DNA from: Laspinema sp. D2d
GTDB taxonomy: Bacteria > Cyanobacteriota > Cyanobacteriia > Cyanobacteriales > Laspinemataceae
Length of the DNA stretch: 64,000 bases
Assembly (NCBI RefSeq): GCF_025370755.1
Contig: NZ_JAMXFC010000018.1
Coordinates: 13,547 to 77,546 of the forward strand
Direction of reading: 5' to 3'
In this document: positions 1 to 8,291 of the stretch, piece after piece
How positions within the stretch are numbered: position 1 is the stretch's first letter
Layout: every line of letters starts with the position of its first letter
Made by a program: the position numbers and the translations under genes
Notes under the pieces: model-generated
The model's database searches: none
Told to the model about the DNA's origin: nothing
The model's input: the letters and a program-made list of their open reading frames with translations, nothing else

Positions 1-158
1 GGCGATCGCCTCGTCGATTTCTCCTTGGTTGGCTTTGATACCAGCCAGTTGGTGCAATGTCGCCGCTTTCCCTTGCAGGTTGCCGATGCGTTCCTTGAGT
101 TCCATCGATGCGGTGTAAAGGGCGATCGCCTCGTCGATTTCTCCTTGGTTGGCTTTGA
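1..158 (-). repeat. 120-bp in-frame tandem TPR repeat
   Basis: Bases 1-38 and 121-158 are identical, giving a 120-bp (40-codon) period inside the TPR part of the CHAT gene. The encoded unit includes NQGEIDEAIALYTASMELKE. Near-identical DNA copies suggest recent duplication, and the array probably continues beyond the left edge. Confidence 0.85.
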
Positions 159-2646
159 GGGTTGCTAAATTATGAACAATAGAGGCTTTTTCTCGTTCAT
201 CCTCTAAAGGACAAAGGTCTAAAGCCTGTTGATAGTGTGCTGTAGCCTTTTTTACTTCCCCGAGTTGTTGTTCAGAACGACCAAGGTTATGAAATATCCG
301 ATAATCTTCAACAACCTCTAAGGTGTCTTTGCACATTTTCACCGCTTCTTTAAATCGGCTTTGATTGTTCCATCTACTGGTTAAGGTGTTGCCAATTTTT
401 GCGGCAACCTCTCCCGCTTTTCCAACCAAAGCTAATCGATGAATTTCTATCAGTTGTTCCTCGGTTAAATTTTCTGATTCTTCCCACCAGATTGGATAGA
501 GTATCTCTGTGGCTTGACGGTGCAAGGGTTCATCTTCTTCTGGTACTGGCAGGGGCAGCAGGCGAGGCACTCGTAGCAACTCGCCATCTGCGGGAGTGGA
601 TTGGATGGATTCTAGCAATCCCAGGGAAATGGCGCGAGTAATGTGGGTCTCTAGGTTGCGAATTTTGCTGCAAATTTCTGTGAATGCAGCCCTAGGGACT
701 GGTATCTGAAACACTAACCCCAAGCGCAGCATTTCCCGCAAGTCTAGTTGCTGCTGATTCAGCAATTCTTGGGCTAAAATAGGGGCGCGGAATTTGGTTT
801 CTTTTTCCTGCATTTTGGTGGTAATTTCAGAAATTGCCACTGATCCCGTTAGCAAGATTTGATTCAACCATTCCAACAAGCGCGGGTTGCCATCTGCGGC
901 GTTTTTCGCCTCTTCTTGCAACTTAGGATCTACCTCAGAATCTGCTTGAAAGGATGCAAGACGCTGGCACTTTTTGCGTAAATCTGCGCCGCGCAATGCT
1001 GCCAACGATTCCCGATACAGGCGGCGATTCAGGGTGGGGTCAGGGAGGGTTAAATCGTAGCGACAGGTAATGATAACGCGATGAGGACCCCGGGACTGGG
1101 CGATCGCATCCAGCAAACCCTCCACCACCTCCACCACTTGCGGTTTTAACACGGGTTTCCCATCTGCCCTCAGTTCCATGTTTTCCTCGAAATCATCCAA
1201 TACAAACATCAACTGCTGCTTCTGGGAATTGCAACTTACTTTCAAAAATTCGGTCAGGCGCTGCCGCAAAGGGAGATTCCCTTGCAAAATTTCCAACCCT
1301 GTCTGATTGGTACATTGCCGAGACAGTTTATTAATTAACTGCGTCTCATCCAACTCCCGATAGATAAAGATAGGTTCATACTCGGGCATCCGTTCCAGCA
1401 AGCGCGCCGCTACCGTACTTTTTCCCACACCCCCAATGCCATGAATCACGACACCGAGACACTTACCCCCTTTCAGCGCCCCTAAATAGCGCTGGAGGTA
1501 GCGCCGACGTCCCACAAATTCCTCCCGAGTCGCCACTCGCACCTCGTAGGTGTGGGGGTCGAGGAACTGTTCCTGGGGCAGTTGTGGCGGTTGCCAATGA
1601 TAATCCCCTAGGGGTTCCACCAAGGCACCGGGACAGTCACCGCGCACATACAACCGCAGCAAATGCCAATCTTCCAGTTTTTCTTTTAACAAGTAGTGGT
1701 AGGTACTGCCTAACCCTTGACTGAGGGAATATCCCTCCGCTAACTTCTGATATAAATGGGCGGCAGCAGCAGTCGCCGTGGTTTCTAGCACAGGCAAACC
1801 CCAACCCAATACCGCCCGCGCCCCTTGGTGAATCAGGGTTTCGGCCATTGACAGTACCGCGCCCTCATTCCCTGCCTGTCCCGTGCGACATCCCGATAGA
1901 AAGATTAACTGGGGCCAGCGATGGCGAAACACCTCAGCAAGTTCCGGCGCAAAAGCATCATGGCGATCGCCGGTTTCCGTCTCAGTGATGAAATATGGAT
2001 GATAGGGTTCCTGTCGCTGAATGTCCCCATGTCCCGTGAGGTGAAAAATATCGAAGGGTTGGGGATATCGCGCCCATAACTTGCCCAACTCTGCCACGCA
2101 TCCGCTTTCCTCGACGCGCACCTGCACTGCCCTTTCCTGCGTCTGCGCCAAAATTCTCGCTTCCTCTGCCTCAAAGTCGAGCACAGGTTCCACCGCTTCC
2201 GGGGAGGTTGCCATAAATAACACCTGCAAGGGTCGCGCTTCCAGGGTTGGAGGTGGCGGGGTCTTCCCTTCAATCCAGCGCACTGGCACCACCACCGGGT
2301 TCACCCCCTCCACTAAAAAACTCGTGCCGTCATGGAGTAATTCCCAAGGCAAATGCGCCAATTTTTCAGGGGTGGCAATGGCTAAAATTAATCCCCCTTG
2401 ATGACACTCTGCAATAGCGCGACTCAACCACCGCCCGTCCCCATCCAACCAGCAAAACAATTTCTGACCCATTTCCTTTAATCTGGGGCGTCCGAGGTAA
2501 TAATTGCGCTTGGCTTCCTTGACTAAATCGGCGATTTGTGCTATATTTAGCACCTGCGATTCATAAGTTTTTTGCGGTTCCACCCAATAGCGCAACTCGA
2601 CACAATCGGGTTGAACGTCTTTAAGCTGAATGCGAAGGGTTTGCAT
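1..2646 (-). CDS. CHAT protease-like / STAND NTPase / TPR protein (C-terminus cut by window edge)
   Basis: The frame is open from an ATG at 2646 to base 1, giving 882 codons with no stop, so the C-terminus lies outside the window. The N-terminal third is a CHAT (caspase-like) domain. The catalytic dyad is visible as H206 in FHLTGHGD and C253 in FLSGCRTG. A STAND/NB-ARC-type NTPase follows, with Walker A GIGGVGKST (K409), a Walker B-like MFVLDDFEEN near residue 480, and IITCRYDL near 525. From about residue 740 the protein becomes TPR repeats, the last ones on a 40-residue period. In this family, ligand sensing by TPRs is thought to drive NTPase oligomerisation and protease activation, often in anti-phage or programmed-death settings. 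The EACC1-like gene 70 bp upstream on the same strand supports that reading. The target is unknown. Confidence 0.88.
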   Translation of the reverse strand, partial: MQTLRIQLKDVQPDCVELRYWVEPQKTYESQVLNIAQIADLVKEAKRNYYLGRPRLKEMGQKLFCWLDGDGRWLSRAIAECHQGGLILAIATPEKLAHLPWELLHDGTSFLVEGVNPVVVPVRWIEGKTPPPPTLEARPLQVLFMATSPEAVEPVLDFEAEEARILAQTQERAVQVRVEESGCVAELGKLWARYPQPFDIFHLTGHGDIQRQEPYHPYFITETETGDRHDAFAPELAEVFRHRWPQLIFLSGCRTGQAGNEGAVLSMAETLIHQGARAVLGWGLPVLETTATAAAAHLYQKLAEGYSLSQGLGSTYHYLLKEKLEDWHLLRLYVRGDCPGALVEPLGDYHWQPPQLPQEQFLDPHTYEVRVATREEFVGRRRYLQRYLGALKGGKCLGVVIHGIGGVGKSTVAARLLERMPEYEPIFIYRELDETQLINKLSRQCTNQTGLEILQGNLPLRQRLTEFLKVSCNSQKQQLMFVLDDFEENMELRADGKPVLKPQVVEVVEGLLDAIAQSRGPHRVIITCRYDLTLPDPTLNRRLYRESLAALRGADLRKKCQRLASFQADSEVDPKLQEEAKNAADGNPRLLEWLNQILLTGSVAISEITTKMQEKETKFRAPILAQELLNQQQLDLREMLRLGLVFQIPVPRAAFTEICSKIRNLETHITRAISLGLLESIQSTPADGELLRVPRLLPLPVPEEDEPLHRQATEILYPIWWEESENLTEEQLIEIHRLALVGKAGEVAAKIGNTLTSRWNNQSRFKEAVKMCKDTLEVVEDYRIFHNLGRSEQQLGEVKKATAHYQQALDLCPLEDEREKASIVHNLATLKANQGEIDEAIALYTASMELKERIGNLQGKAATLHQLAGIKANQGEIDEAIA

Positions 2647-2716
2647 GATGGGGGAAACCTGGATTGAGATTGCTGCAAGGGAATAGAAAAGATGGGGTTA
2701 ATGCCTTCCCCTGGGA

Positions 2717-3040
2717 TTAACGGAGGGATTGGAGAATCTGGACAATTTCCTCGACTGTCGCATCTTCCAAGAGGACTCGCTTTCCCTCTTCCCCTTCCAG
2801 GAGTACATCAAAATTGCCGGGACGTTTTTGCTTTGCTTCTTGATACCACTGGCGAATCTGTTCGGCAATGGTGACGGTTCCGCCCACAATAGTAATAATA
2901 GAGGCGACTGTTGTCAGCAAGTCAGTTTTTTTCGCGTCCCTTTCCTCCAACACTTTCCCGGATAGTCCCGGAAGTGTGAGTAATTCCTGCGCTGCCGATT
3001 CGGAGTCTTCGCCATCAATCGTTATCCTAATCGCTGCCAT
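2717..3040 (-). CDS. EACC1-like small protein (effector-associated constant component)
   Basis: This is a 107-aa protein from the ATG at 3040. An upstream in-frame TTG at 3055 is less likely, because GAGAG sits at normal spacing before the ATG. The layout is a short beta-rich start (AAIRITIDGED), a central hydrophobic helix (LLTTVASIITIVGGTVTIAEQI), then a second beta-rich part (FDVLLEGEEGKRVLLEDATVEEI). That order matches the EACC1 family (effector-associated constant component 1), which is found beside CHAT, TIR and other effector-linked NTPases. It is co-oriented with and 70 bp upstream of the CHAT-STAND-TPR gene, so the two are probably co-transcribed. EACC1 is thought to be an accessory component of these conflict systems; its biochemical role is not settled. 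Assignment rests on pattern and context. Confidence 0.7.
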   Translation of the reverse strand: MAAIRITIDGEDSESAAQELLTLPGLSGKVLEERDAKKTDLLTTVASIITIVGGTVTIAEQIRQWYQEAKQKRPGNFDVLLEGEEGKRVLLEDATVEEIVQILQSLR

Positions 3041-3365
3041 TGGTGCAACTCTCAATCACGCCACAACCATTGTACGCGATTCACTCCCAAGCACACTAAC
3101 CCTGGAATCCAGCATCACCCATCCCCCTCGGTTATTCTACCTCTCAGGACTCCCGTTAGCCGCTACATCTGGGTTGACAGTCCCAGAAATTCGGCCCAGA
3201 ATTGCCAAGAATTTATACTCATTTCCCTCACTCAGCTTTATCATAACTTTGCACAAATTGTCCAAAAGTTAGTCCCATTTTTATAAAACTTGTCTATACT
3301 AGAAGTAGATAGAGAAGAAAAGCGGATTCTTTATCGGGGATCAACGCAAACCGAGGGTTACTACG
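3041..3365. promoter_or_regulatory. Divergent intergenic region
   Basis: These 325 bp separate the leftward EACC1/CHAT pair from the rightward dioxygenase gene and must hold promoters for both. A TATACT hexamer at 3295-3300 lies about 65 bp before the dioxygenase ATG and could be its -10. No convincing -35 was found at 17 bp. No gene is supported here. Confidence 0.35.
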
Positions 3366-4043
3366 ATGCAAACACTACGGGAATCTCCGGAAACAAGTTA
3401 TGGTATTAGTTTTGCTTTAGAAAAGATTGACTCGATTGTGCTGGATGTATTTAAGCCATTCTTTAACAATTTACCCCTAGACCCTTATATCAAAGGCAAC
3501 TACAGATTACGCCGCTTGTCGCGGTTTAAACTGAGGGAAAATGAGTTAATTCACCTGCCTCATGGATACTTGTACCAGAGTAAAGATTACAATCCGGTGG
3601 TGGGGGGTGTCAAGCGGCAGTTTGCGGAATTGGATGAGGGACTAATTGCACTATATGAGTTTAAGAAACTGGTGCAAGAAGTGAGTCATTACTGCAAGTT
3701 AAAACCAGGGGTGGAAATCGGGGTGCATCAAATCCGCACTACCTGTTCCCCGAAAAACTATGGAAACCCTGCGCCGGAAGGGATTCATCAAGATGGTGCG
3801 GATTTTGTGGCAATTTTCTCTTGCGATCGCCAGAATATCCAAGGGGGAGGCACTCATCTGTATATGGCACGTCGGGAAAAACCCGTGTTTACTAAGGTAC
3901 TCTATCCCGGTGAATTATTACTCGTCAACGATCGCGATTTCTTCCACTTCACCACCCCGATTAAACCCCTAGAAGCAGGGGTAGGAACTCGGGATGTATT
4001 TGTTCTCACTTCCCCCAGTTTACTGGTTGATTTTGAAGCGTAA
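3366..4043 (+). CDS. 2OG-Fe(II) dioxygenase (PF10014-type, amino-acid hydroxylase-like)
   Basis: The 225-aa protein resembles the 2OG-Fe_Oxy_2 family, whose characterised members hydroxylate free amino acids such as isoleucine. The iron-binding facial triad can be placed as H141 and D143 (GIHQDGAD) and H194 (FFHFTTPI), with R209 (VGTRDVF) as the likely 2-oxoglutarate ligand. Length fits the family. There is no signal peptide, so it is probably cytoplasmic. It is transcribed toward the DUF711 gene, with a strong palindrome between them. Its neighbours (ATP-grasp peptide ligase, peroxidase, aldolase) make an amino-acid or peptide substrate plausible, but the substrate cannot be read from sequence. 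Confidence 0.8.
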   Translation: MQTLRESPETSYGISFALEKIDSIVLDVFKPFFNNLPLDPYIKGNYRLRRLSRFKLRENELIHLPHGYLYQSKDYNPVVGGVKRQFAELDEGLIALYEFKKLVQEVSHYCKLKPGVEIGVHQIRTTCSPKNYGNPAPEGIHQDGADFVAIFSCDRQNIQGGGTHLYMARREKPVFTKVLYPGELLLVNDRDFFHFTTPIKPLEAGVGTRDVFVLTSPSLLVDFEA

Positions 4044-4052
4044 ACAAACGAT

Positions 4053-4086
4053 AATGTAGGGGCGATTCGCGAATCGCCTCTACATT
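4053..4086. terminator. 34-nt palindrome between convergent genes
   Basis: Two 17-nt arms (4053-4069 and 4070-4086) pair with a single G-T position, centred on TTCGCGAA. It lies 10 bp after the dioxygenase stop and 16 bp before the DUF711 stop, so it can end transcription from both sides. The sequence class (GTAGGGGCGATTCGCGAATC) looks like a dispersed cyanobacterial extragenic palindrome. The copy-number idea is inference. Confidence 0.7.
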
Positions 4087-4101
4087 AATGCGCTTTAGAC
4101 T

Positions 4102-5271
4102 TCATCGGGATGGGTTCCTGCTGGGTTGAGGGTTGAAAATTTTGCAGTCTACCAAATAGGGAGAGTTAAACGCTGTCATTTCTCCCGCTTGTTTCCCAGG
4201 AATTGGAAATAATCGCGCTGACAGGGGTTTATCTAATTTTATCGCTAAACTGGCAACATCAAGTAAAATTGCCTCAATCTGTTCAACGGAGATATTTCCC
4301 GGTAGGGGAACGGTATCTAATCCACAACCACAAACCGAAGAATACAACAATAAATCCGTTAAATTGTAAGTTCCTTCACTGGCGCGTTTTGCCAGTCCCA
4401 CATCTTCACAAACGGGCAACATTAAGCCCGAATATCCACATAATTTCACAGGGATTTTTTTAATCACCCGAGTGATTAGGGCGGAAATCGCAAGGGTTCC
4501 AGAATATCCAAATTTACCTAATCCTAATTTTTCATAAGCATAGGCGATACTATTGGTTTTGTCCAGGGAGGGGGCGAGGGATGCGTCTATTCCCTGATAG
4601 GAAATTTGAAATTCATGGGCGAGTTTCGAGGCTATTTTCTCTAGTTTGATGAAATGTTCTGTATAAAGTTCAGTTAAATTGGTTTCTGCTTCGATTAGAG
4701 TCCGAGATTTAGTAAACGCTTCGGTCAGTAAATCGGCACATTCTAATCCAATGGAAAAAGCTGACTCACCTTGATGGTAGGATGCCGGAAAAAAAGGAAT
4801 TCCCGGGGGACAATTTGCCGTAGCGCAAAAGCGAAAATTTCCAAATCCATTTACAGTTTCGGTAGAAATGCGGTGAATGGTTTGCGCGGAAGCTTGAAGA
4901 CTTTCCAAATTAATGCCTTCTTGGAGATTGCCTATGGTACTCGAACAAAAAATCTTTTCTGTTCTTTTGAGAATAGCCGGAATGACTGAAATGAGTTCGG
5001 GAGTTTTTGCATATCCGATATTAAAAAAATCTAAATTTAAGGCTTGACAAATCTCTTCTAGTCTCTGTAAATTATCAAGAATTTCAAACAGGGTGTATCC
5101 GGGTAAATACTGCTCAAAGGATTGGGTAGAAATGCGGGTGGTTTGGACTTTATAGCCTTGATTTTCTAATTCCTGTTGCGCTTGGAAGTTAAATTGCGCC
5201 GCTTGTTGAATGAGGGCGCTATCCGTAGGAGATGCTAAGGAAATCCCGGTAGTGATGGTTCTAATTTTCAT
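4102..5271 (-). CDS. DUF711 (UPF0210) family protein
   Basis: The 389-aa protein begins MKIRTITTGISLASP and continues with the DUF711 pattern. Typical features are glycine-rich SGTLAISALITRV, CGYSGLMLPVCED, and a conserved VCGCGLDTVPLPG segment near residue 315. Family members are usually about 450 aa, so this one is short. No reaction is established for DUF711; the fold has been linked to formate C-acetyltransferase/glycyl-radical-like barrels, but that is weak. It is the last gene of a tight operon, 14 bp after the ATP-grasp ligase. The operon suggests it acts on the ligase product or substrate, which is inference. Confidence 0.8.
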   Translation of the reverse strand: MKIRTITTGISLASPTDSALIQQAAQFNFQAQQELENQGYKVQTTRISTQSFEQYLPGYTLFEILDNLQRLEEICQALNLDFFNIGYAKTPELISVIPAILKRTEKIFCSSTIGNLQEGINLESLQASAQTIHRISTETVNGFGNFRFCATANCPPGIPFFPASYHQGESAFSIGLECADLLTEAFTKSRTLIEAETNLTELYTEHFIKLEKIASKLAHEFQISYQGIDASLAPSLDKTNSIAYAYEKLGLGKFGYSGTLAISALITRVIKKIPVKLCGYSGLMLPVCEDVGLAKRASEGTYNLTDLLLYSSVCGCGLDTVPLPGNISVEQIEAILLDVASLAIKLDKPLSARLFPIPGKQAGEMTAFNSPYLVDCKIFNPQPSRNPSR

Positions 5272-5285
5272 AACCCTGTGATGGT

Positions 5286-6998
5286 TTAGTGTAAATTTCC
5301 AGAAGAGGCGATCGCCGGAGTAATTGCAGACATCCCCTTGTCATCGCTGCCACTTCCTCCAGTTTCTTTATTGAGGATTTTCACCACCTGATTGTAAATC
5401 GCTTCAGCTTGTTCAGGAGAATTGCCAATGCTAGTTAATCCCAGTTTGCCAAATTCCGAAAGACATCCCATTAAATGAAACAAGGTTCCGGTTTCAGTAC
5501 AGCTATCAAAATGCAGTTGATGATAGGCGATAATATCCATTAAATCATTAGGTAACAATCCTCGATAACGGTCTTTTTGGAGATTATCGGTGGCAAAGTA
5601 ATATTTAGGGCGTCCGGTTTGGCTATAAAATAATCCAGTAGATAAATTATACCGACCATTGGTTAACAGCTTGAGTTCCATGAAAGGATGAGTTGTGCCA
5701 CCTTTGCGGAGGTTAATTTCGATCGCATACAAATCCCAGACTGTATGATTGCTCTCCTGACGCGGAATTGCCAAAAAGTCTACGCTAAACCGTTCTAATG
5801 CGCCTTTAGCGGCTAAATTTCGCCCCACGCGCATTCCCAGTTCCTGCGCTTGCAGTCGATATCCTTCATCAGCGGGAAACTGACAACCGAGGAAAATTTG
5901 CTGATCGCTACCGCCAAGAATTTGGTCATGAGTGGAGAGGATTTCTACCTCACCATTGGGGAGAATTCTGCCTTGCACACTGGGCGATCGCTTGTTTTCT
6001 CCTTCGATATACGCTTCCACAATTGCGCCTAATTCGGGAATACGACTGGAAAAATTAGTCCAGGTTTCTCCCTCCGCTTGAAAGTTCATAGTTTCAAAGC
6101 GATCGCAAATTGTCCCCACCCGCTTTTCTGGTGCAATTTCATACAGGGATTGCGCCTCTAAAATTGCATTTCCTTTCCCAGAAAATCCCTCATTCAGTTT
6201 GATAGCAATCCGCTTTAAATTCGGTTCTTTCGCTAATAAGTCTGCCGTAGCAACTGCCAACTCTTGAACCGTCCAAAGCGATAAACTCCCCGGAGGATGG
6301 GGAATATTACATTCGCCGAAGATTTGGCGAGAACCGCTTTTGGTTCCCCATTCTAATAACTCGGGATTTAATGCCAATAAAGGAATATCTAACTGAACCG
6401 AAAGGTCCCGTTCACTGGCGGTAGAATTAAAACAAATCATGTAAGATTTATCTCGCCGCAAAACCTGGCGGATGCGCTCAATTAGACGAGGACGTTCTAA
6501 AATCTTTTCGGTTAAAGGTTTCGGAGAGGCATCATAGGTGGAAAACAGCAAGAGGCGATCGCGAGCGTGAGAAAAGGGAATTCCGGGCAATAATTGTAGA
6601 TAATATTCCACAATCGTGGGATGTAGGGGTTGGGATGTGACATAAATTAGGCGAGTGCGAGGGTTTCGCAACCGAATCAGAGAATAGAGATTCCGTTCCT
6701 CATAGTGATGTACCCCGTGAATTTTCAACAGTTCCCGGCGATCGAGAGACAGGGAAGGAACCACTAAAATATCATTATCCCCGCGATCAAACTCATCGAT
6801 GCTTTGCCAGCGATCGCGCAATTGACTTTGCAATTCTCGAAATCGCTCAATGCGATCGCCTTCCAATTCCGTTTGAACACCCATCCACTCAACCCCTACT
6901 TGCGATTTATTCTGTAATTTTAGCCTGATTGCTCCCGCTACCCATTCCCCTAGGGTGAGATTTGAGCGGAGATTCTGGAATACCCGTGCAGACTCCAT
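5286..6998 (-). CDS. ATP-grasp ligase, peptide ligase PGM1-related
   Basis: The 570-aa protein resembles the PGM1-related ATP-grasp group, named after the peptide ligase of pheganomycin biosynthesis. N-terminal features are a Rossmann-like stretch (DILVVPSLSLD near 75) and RLIYVTSQPLHP. The ATP-grasp core follows, with IAIKLNEGFSGKGNA near 270, acidic metal-binding residues in EAYIEGE, and DLYAIEINLRKGGTTHP near 435. ATP-grasp enzymes make an acyl-phosphate and join it to an amine. The start is uncertain: the ATG at 6998 has GAGG almost touching it, while an in-frame ATG at 6884 (MGVQTELEG) also has a GAG-like site. It lies 24 bp after the DyP gene and 14 bp before DUF711, so co-transcription is very likely. 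The substrate is unknown. Confidence 0.78.
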   Translation of the reverse strand: MESARVFQNLRSNLTLGEWVAGAIRLKLQNKSQVGVEWMGVQTELEGDRIERFRELQSQLRDRWQSIDEFDRGDNDILVVPSLSLDRRELLKIHGVHHYEERNLYSLIRLRNPRTRLIYVTSQPLHPTIVEYYLQLLPGIPFSHARDRLLLFSTYDASPKPLTEKILERPRLIERIRQVLRRDKSYMICFNSTASERDLSVQLDIPLLALNPELLEWGTKSGSRQIFGECNIPHPPGSLSLWTVQELAVATADLLAKEPNLKRIAIKLNEGFSGKGNAILEAQSLYEIAPEKRVGTICDRFETMNFQAEGETWTNFSSRIPELGAIVEAYIEGENKRSPSVQGRILPNGEVEILSTHDQILGGSDQQIFLGCQFPADEGYRLQAQELGMRVGRNLAAKGALERFSVDFLAIPRQESNHTVWDLYAIEINLRKGGTTHPFMELKLLTNGRYNLSTGLFYSQTGRPKYYFATDNLQKDRYRGLLPNDLMDIIAYHQLHFDSCTETGTLFHLMGCLSEFGKLGLTSIGNSPEQAEAIYNQVVKILNKETGGSGSDDKGMSAITPAIASSGNLH

Positions 6999-7022
6999 CC
7001 TCGACGGGTCAAGAATAGAGTA

Positions 7023-8273
7023 TCAGAGTCCAAAAATTTTCGCGCCGGGAAATGCCTCTCCTTCTACCACAGGGGGAACTAAAAATACACCTCCTGCACG
7101 CACAGTAATAAACCGTTCCATTCCTGGCAATTGCTCCTTGTCCCCACCGCCAAAATTCACCCCGCCTAACCAAGTCGGTTGTGTCAACATCCGTAAGAGT
7201 CGCTCGGGAGTATCCTGAAAACTCACAAAGTTTAAACCAGCGCGAAACCCAGGAGTGCTATCGATCGCCTCCAAAAATTCATACCCTTGCCGGAACACCC
7301 GCAGGGAATTACGCGACCCCACATCTTCCGCCTTATTTTGATTGGCGCGATGACTGTGACTCGCATTTAAAGGCGACTCCAAGGGCACCCGAGGTAACTC
7401 GCGATACGCTGTATTTTCCGGGGATGTGACTTCTCGGGTTCCCGCAAAGGGACAACCCGTTTGGACAACTGGATTGCCATCATTATCAATTGTTTCTAGG
7501 GGACATCCCGAGAGTTTATCTCGTCCGATGATGAGTTCTTGTTGCTGGCGACTGAGTTTGCGCCAAACCGTTAAATCCACCGGCAACCGCAAAAAGGCGA
7601 GATAAGTTCCGCCGACTGTCCATTTATCCTCCTCTGAGGTTTGGTCTTCTTTAATGGCGATCGCCTGAATCCGTTCTGAACTTTTCATGTTAGAAATTCC
7701 ATCATGAAAATCAATCCAACTGCGCTCATCATCCCGCTGAAAACCCGTATAAAATCGGGTGATTAATAACGGAGATTCTCCCGTTTGTGGGTCAGTCAAA
7801 TCCTGTAATACTTTCCAGGTTTCTACCACCGCCCGATTCACTGCTAGTTCAGTTTTAGCAATAAATTGTAAAGCAATTTCTTCCGTTGCGGGATTAAATT
7901 GCACATCATCGGCATAAGATAACCCCGAACCCAAAAGTAACGGACCACCACCCGTAGGACGAGCCGAACGAAACTGATTTTTTGCCCCTAAATCCAGGGG
8001 GAGCGATCGACCCCCATCCGCCAGTTTAAAAACATTCGGTCCATATCCCACCAAAACGGTTAAATCCCCACTGGGAACCGGAGAATCCGGTAAATCCCTA
8101 ACTTTGCCTTCTTTGAGGTTTTGATACATGGAGTACAGGGTTTGAAATGCCTTGCCAATTTCCGGCGCAGTTAACCCCCTGGCAGCGCGAAGAAACATGA
8201 TGCCAAAACATTGATCCGGTCGAACTCCTGGCGCGTGATAGATACCTTCTTGAAGTGATGCACTCATGGTCAA
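7023..8273 (-). CDS. DyP-type heme peroxidase
   Basis: The 416-aa protein carries the DyP signature DFHDGISN with catalytic D191. Further matches are H308 in NASHSHRANQ as candidate proximal heme ligand, distal-side arginine candidates R321/R329 (SRNSLRVFRQGYEF), and the C-terminal LNFVSFQDTPE motif. DyP enzymes oxidise dyes, phenolics or other bulky substrates with H2O2. There is no signal peptide or Tat motif, and no encapsulin gene nearby, so a cytoplasmic role is likely. It sits 18 bp downstream of the 414-aa unknown gene and 24 bp upstream of the ATP-grasp ligase. An internal insert (residues 250-280, with CPLETIDNDG and TGCPFAGTR) contains two Cys-Pro pairs and is typical of longer DyP forms. 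Confidence 0.88.
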   Translation of the reverse strand: MTMSASLQEGIYHAPGVRPDQCFGIMFLRAARGLTAPEIGKAFQTLYSMYQNLKEGKVRDLPDSPVPSGDLTVLVGYGPNVFKLADGGRSLPLDLGAKNQFRSARPTGGGPLLLGSGLSYADDVQFNPATEEIALQFIAKTELAVNRAVVETWKVLQDLTDPQTGESPLLITRFYTGFQRDDERSWIDFHDGISNMKSSERIQAIAIKEDQTSEEDKWTVGGTYLAFLRLPVDLTVWRKLSRQQQELIIGRDKLSGCPLETIDNDGNPVVQTGCPFAGTREVTSPENTAYRELPRVPLESPLNASHSHRANQNKAEDVGSRNSLRVFRQGYEFLEAIDSTPGFRAGLNFVSFQDTPERLLRMLTQPTWLGGVNFGGGDKEQLPGMERFITVRAGGVFLVPPVVEGEAFPGAKIFGL

Positions 8274-8291
8274 TCTTGGTAAAAGTAAGAG

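Noticed and set aside
1905-2273. 122-aa minus-strand frame within the CHAT gene
   Set aside because: It is in another frame of the CHAT gene, whose catalytic motifs are in the long open frame.
2692-2965. Frames overlapping the EACC1-like gene
   Set aside because: Shadows of the minus-strand gene, which has a clear family pattern.
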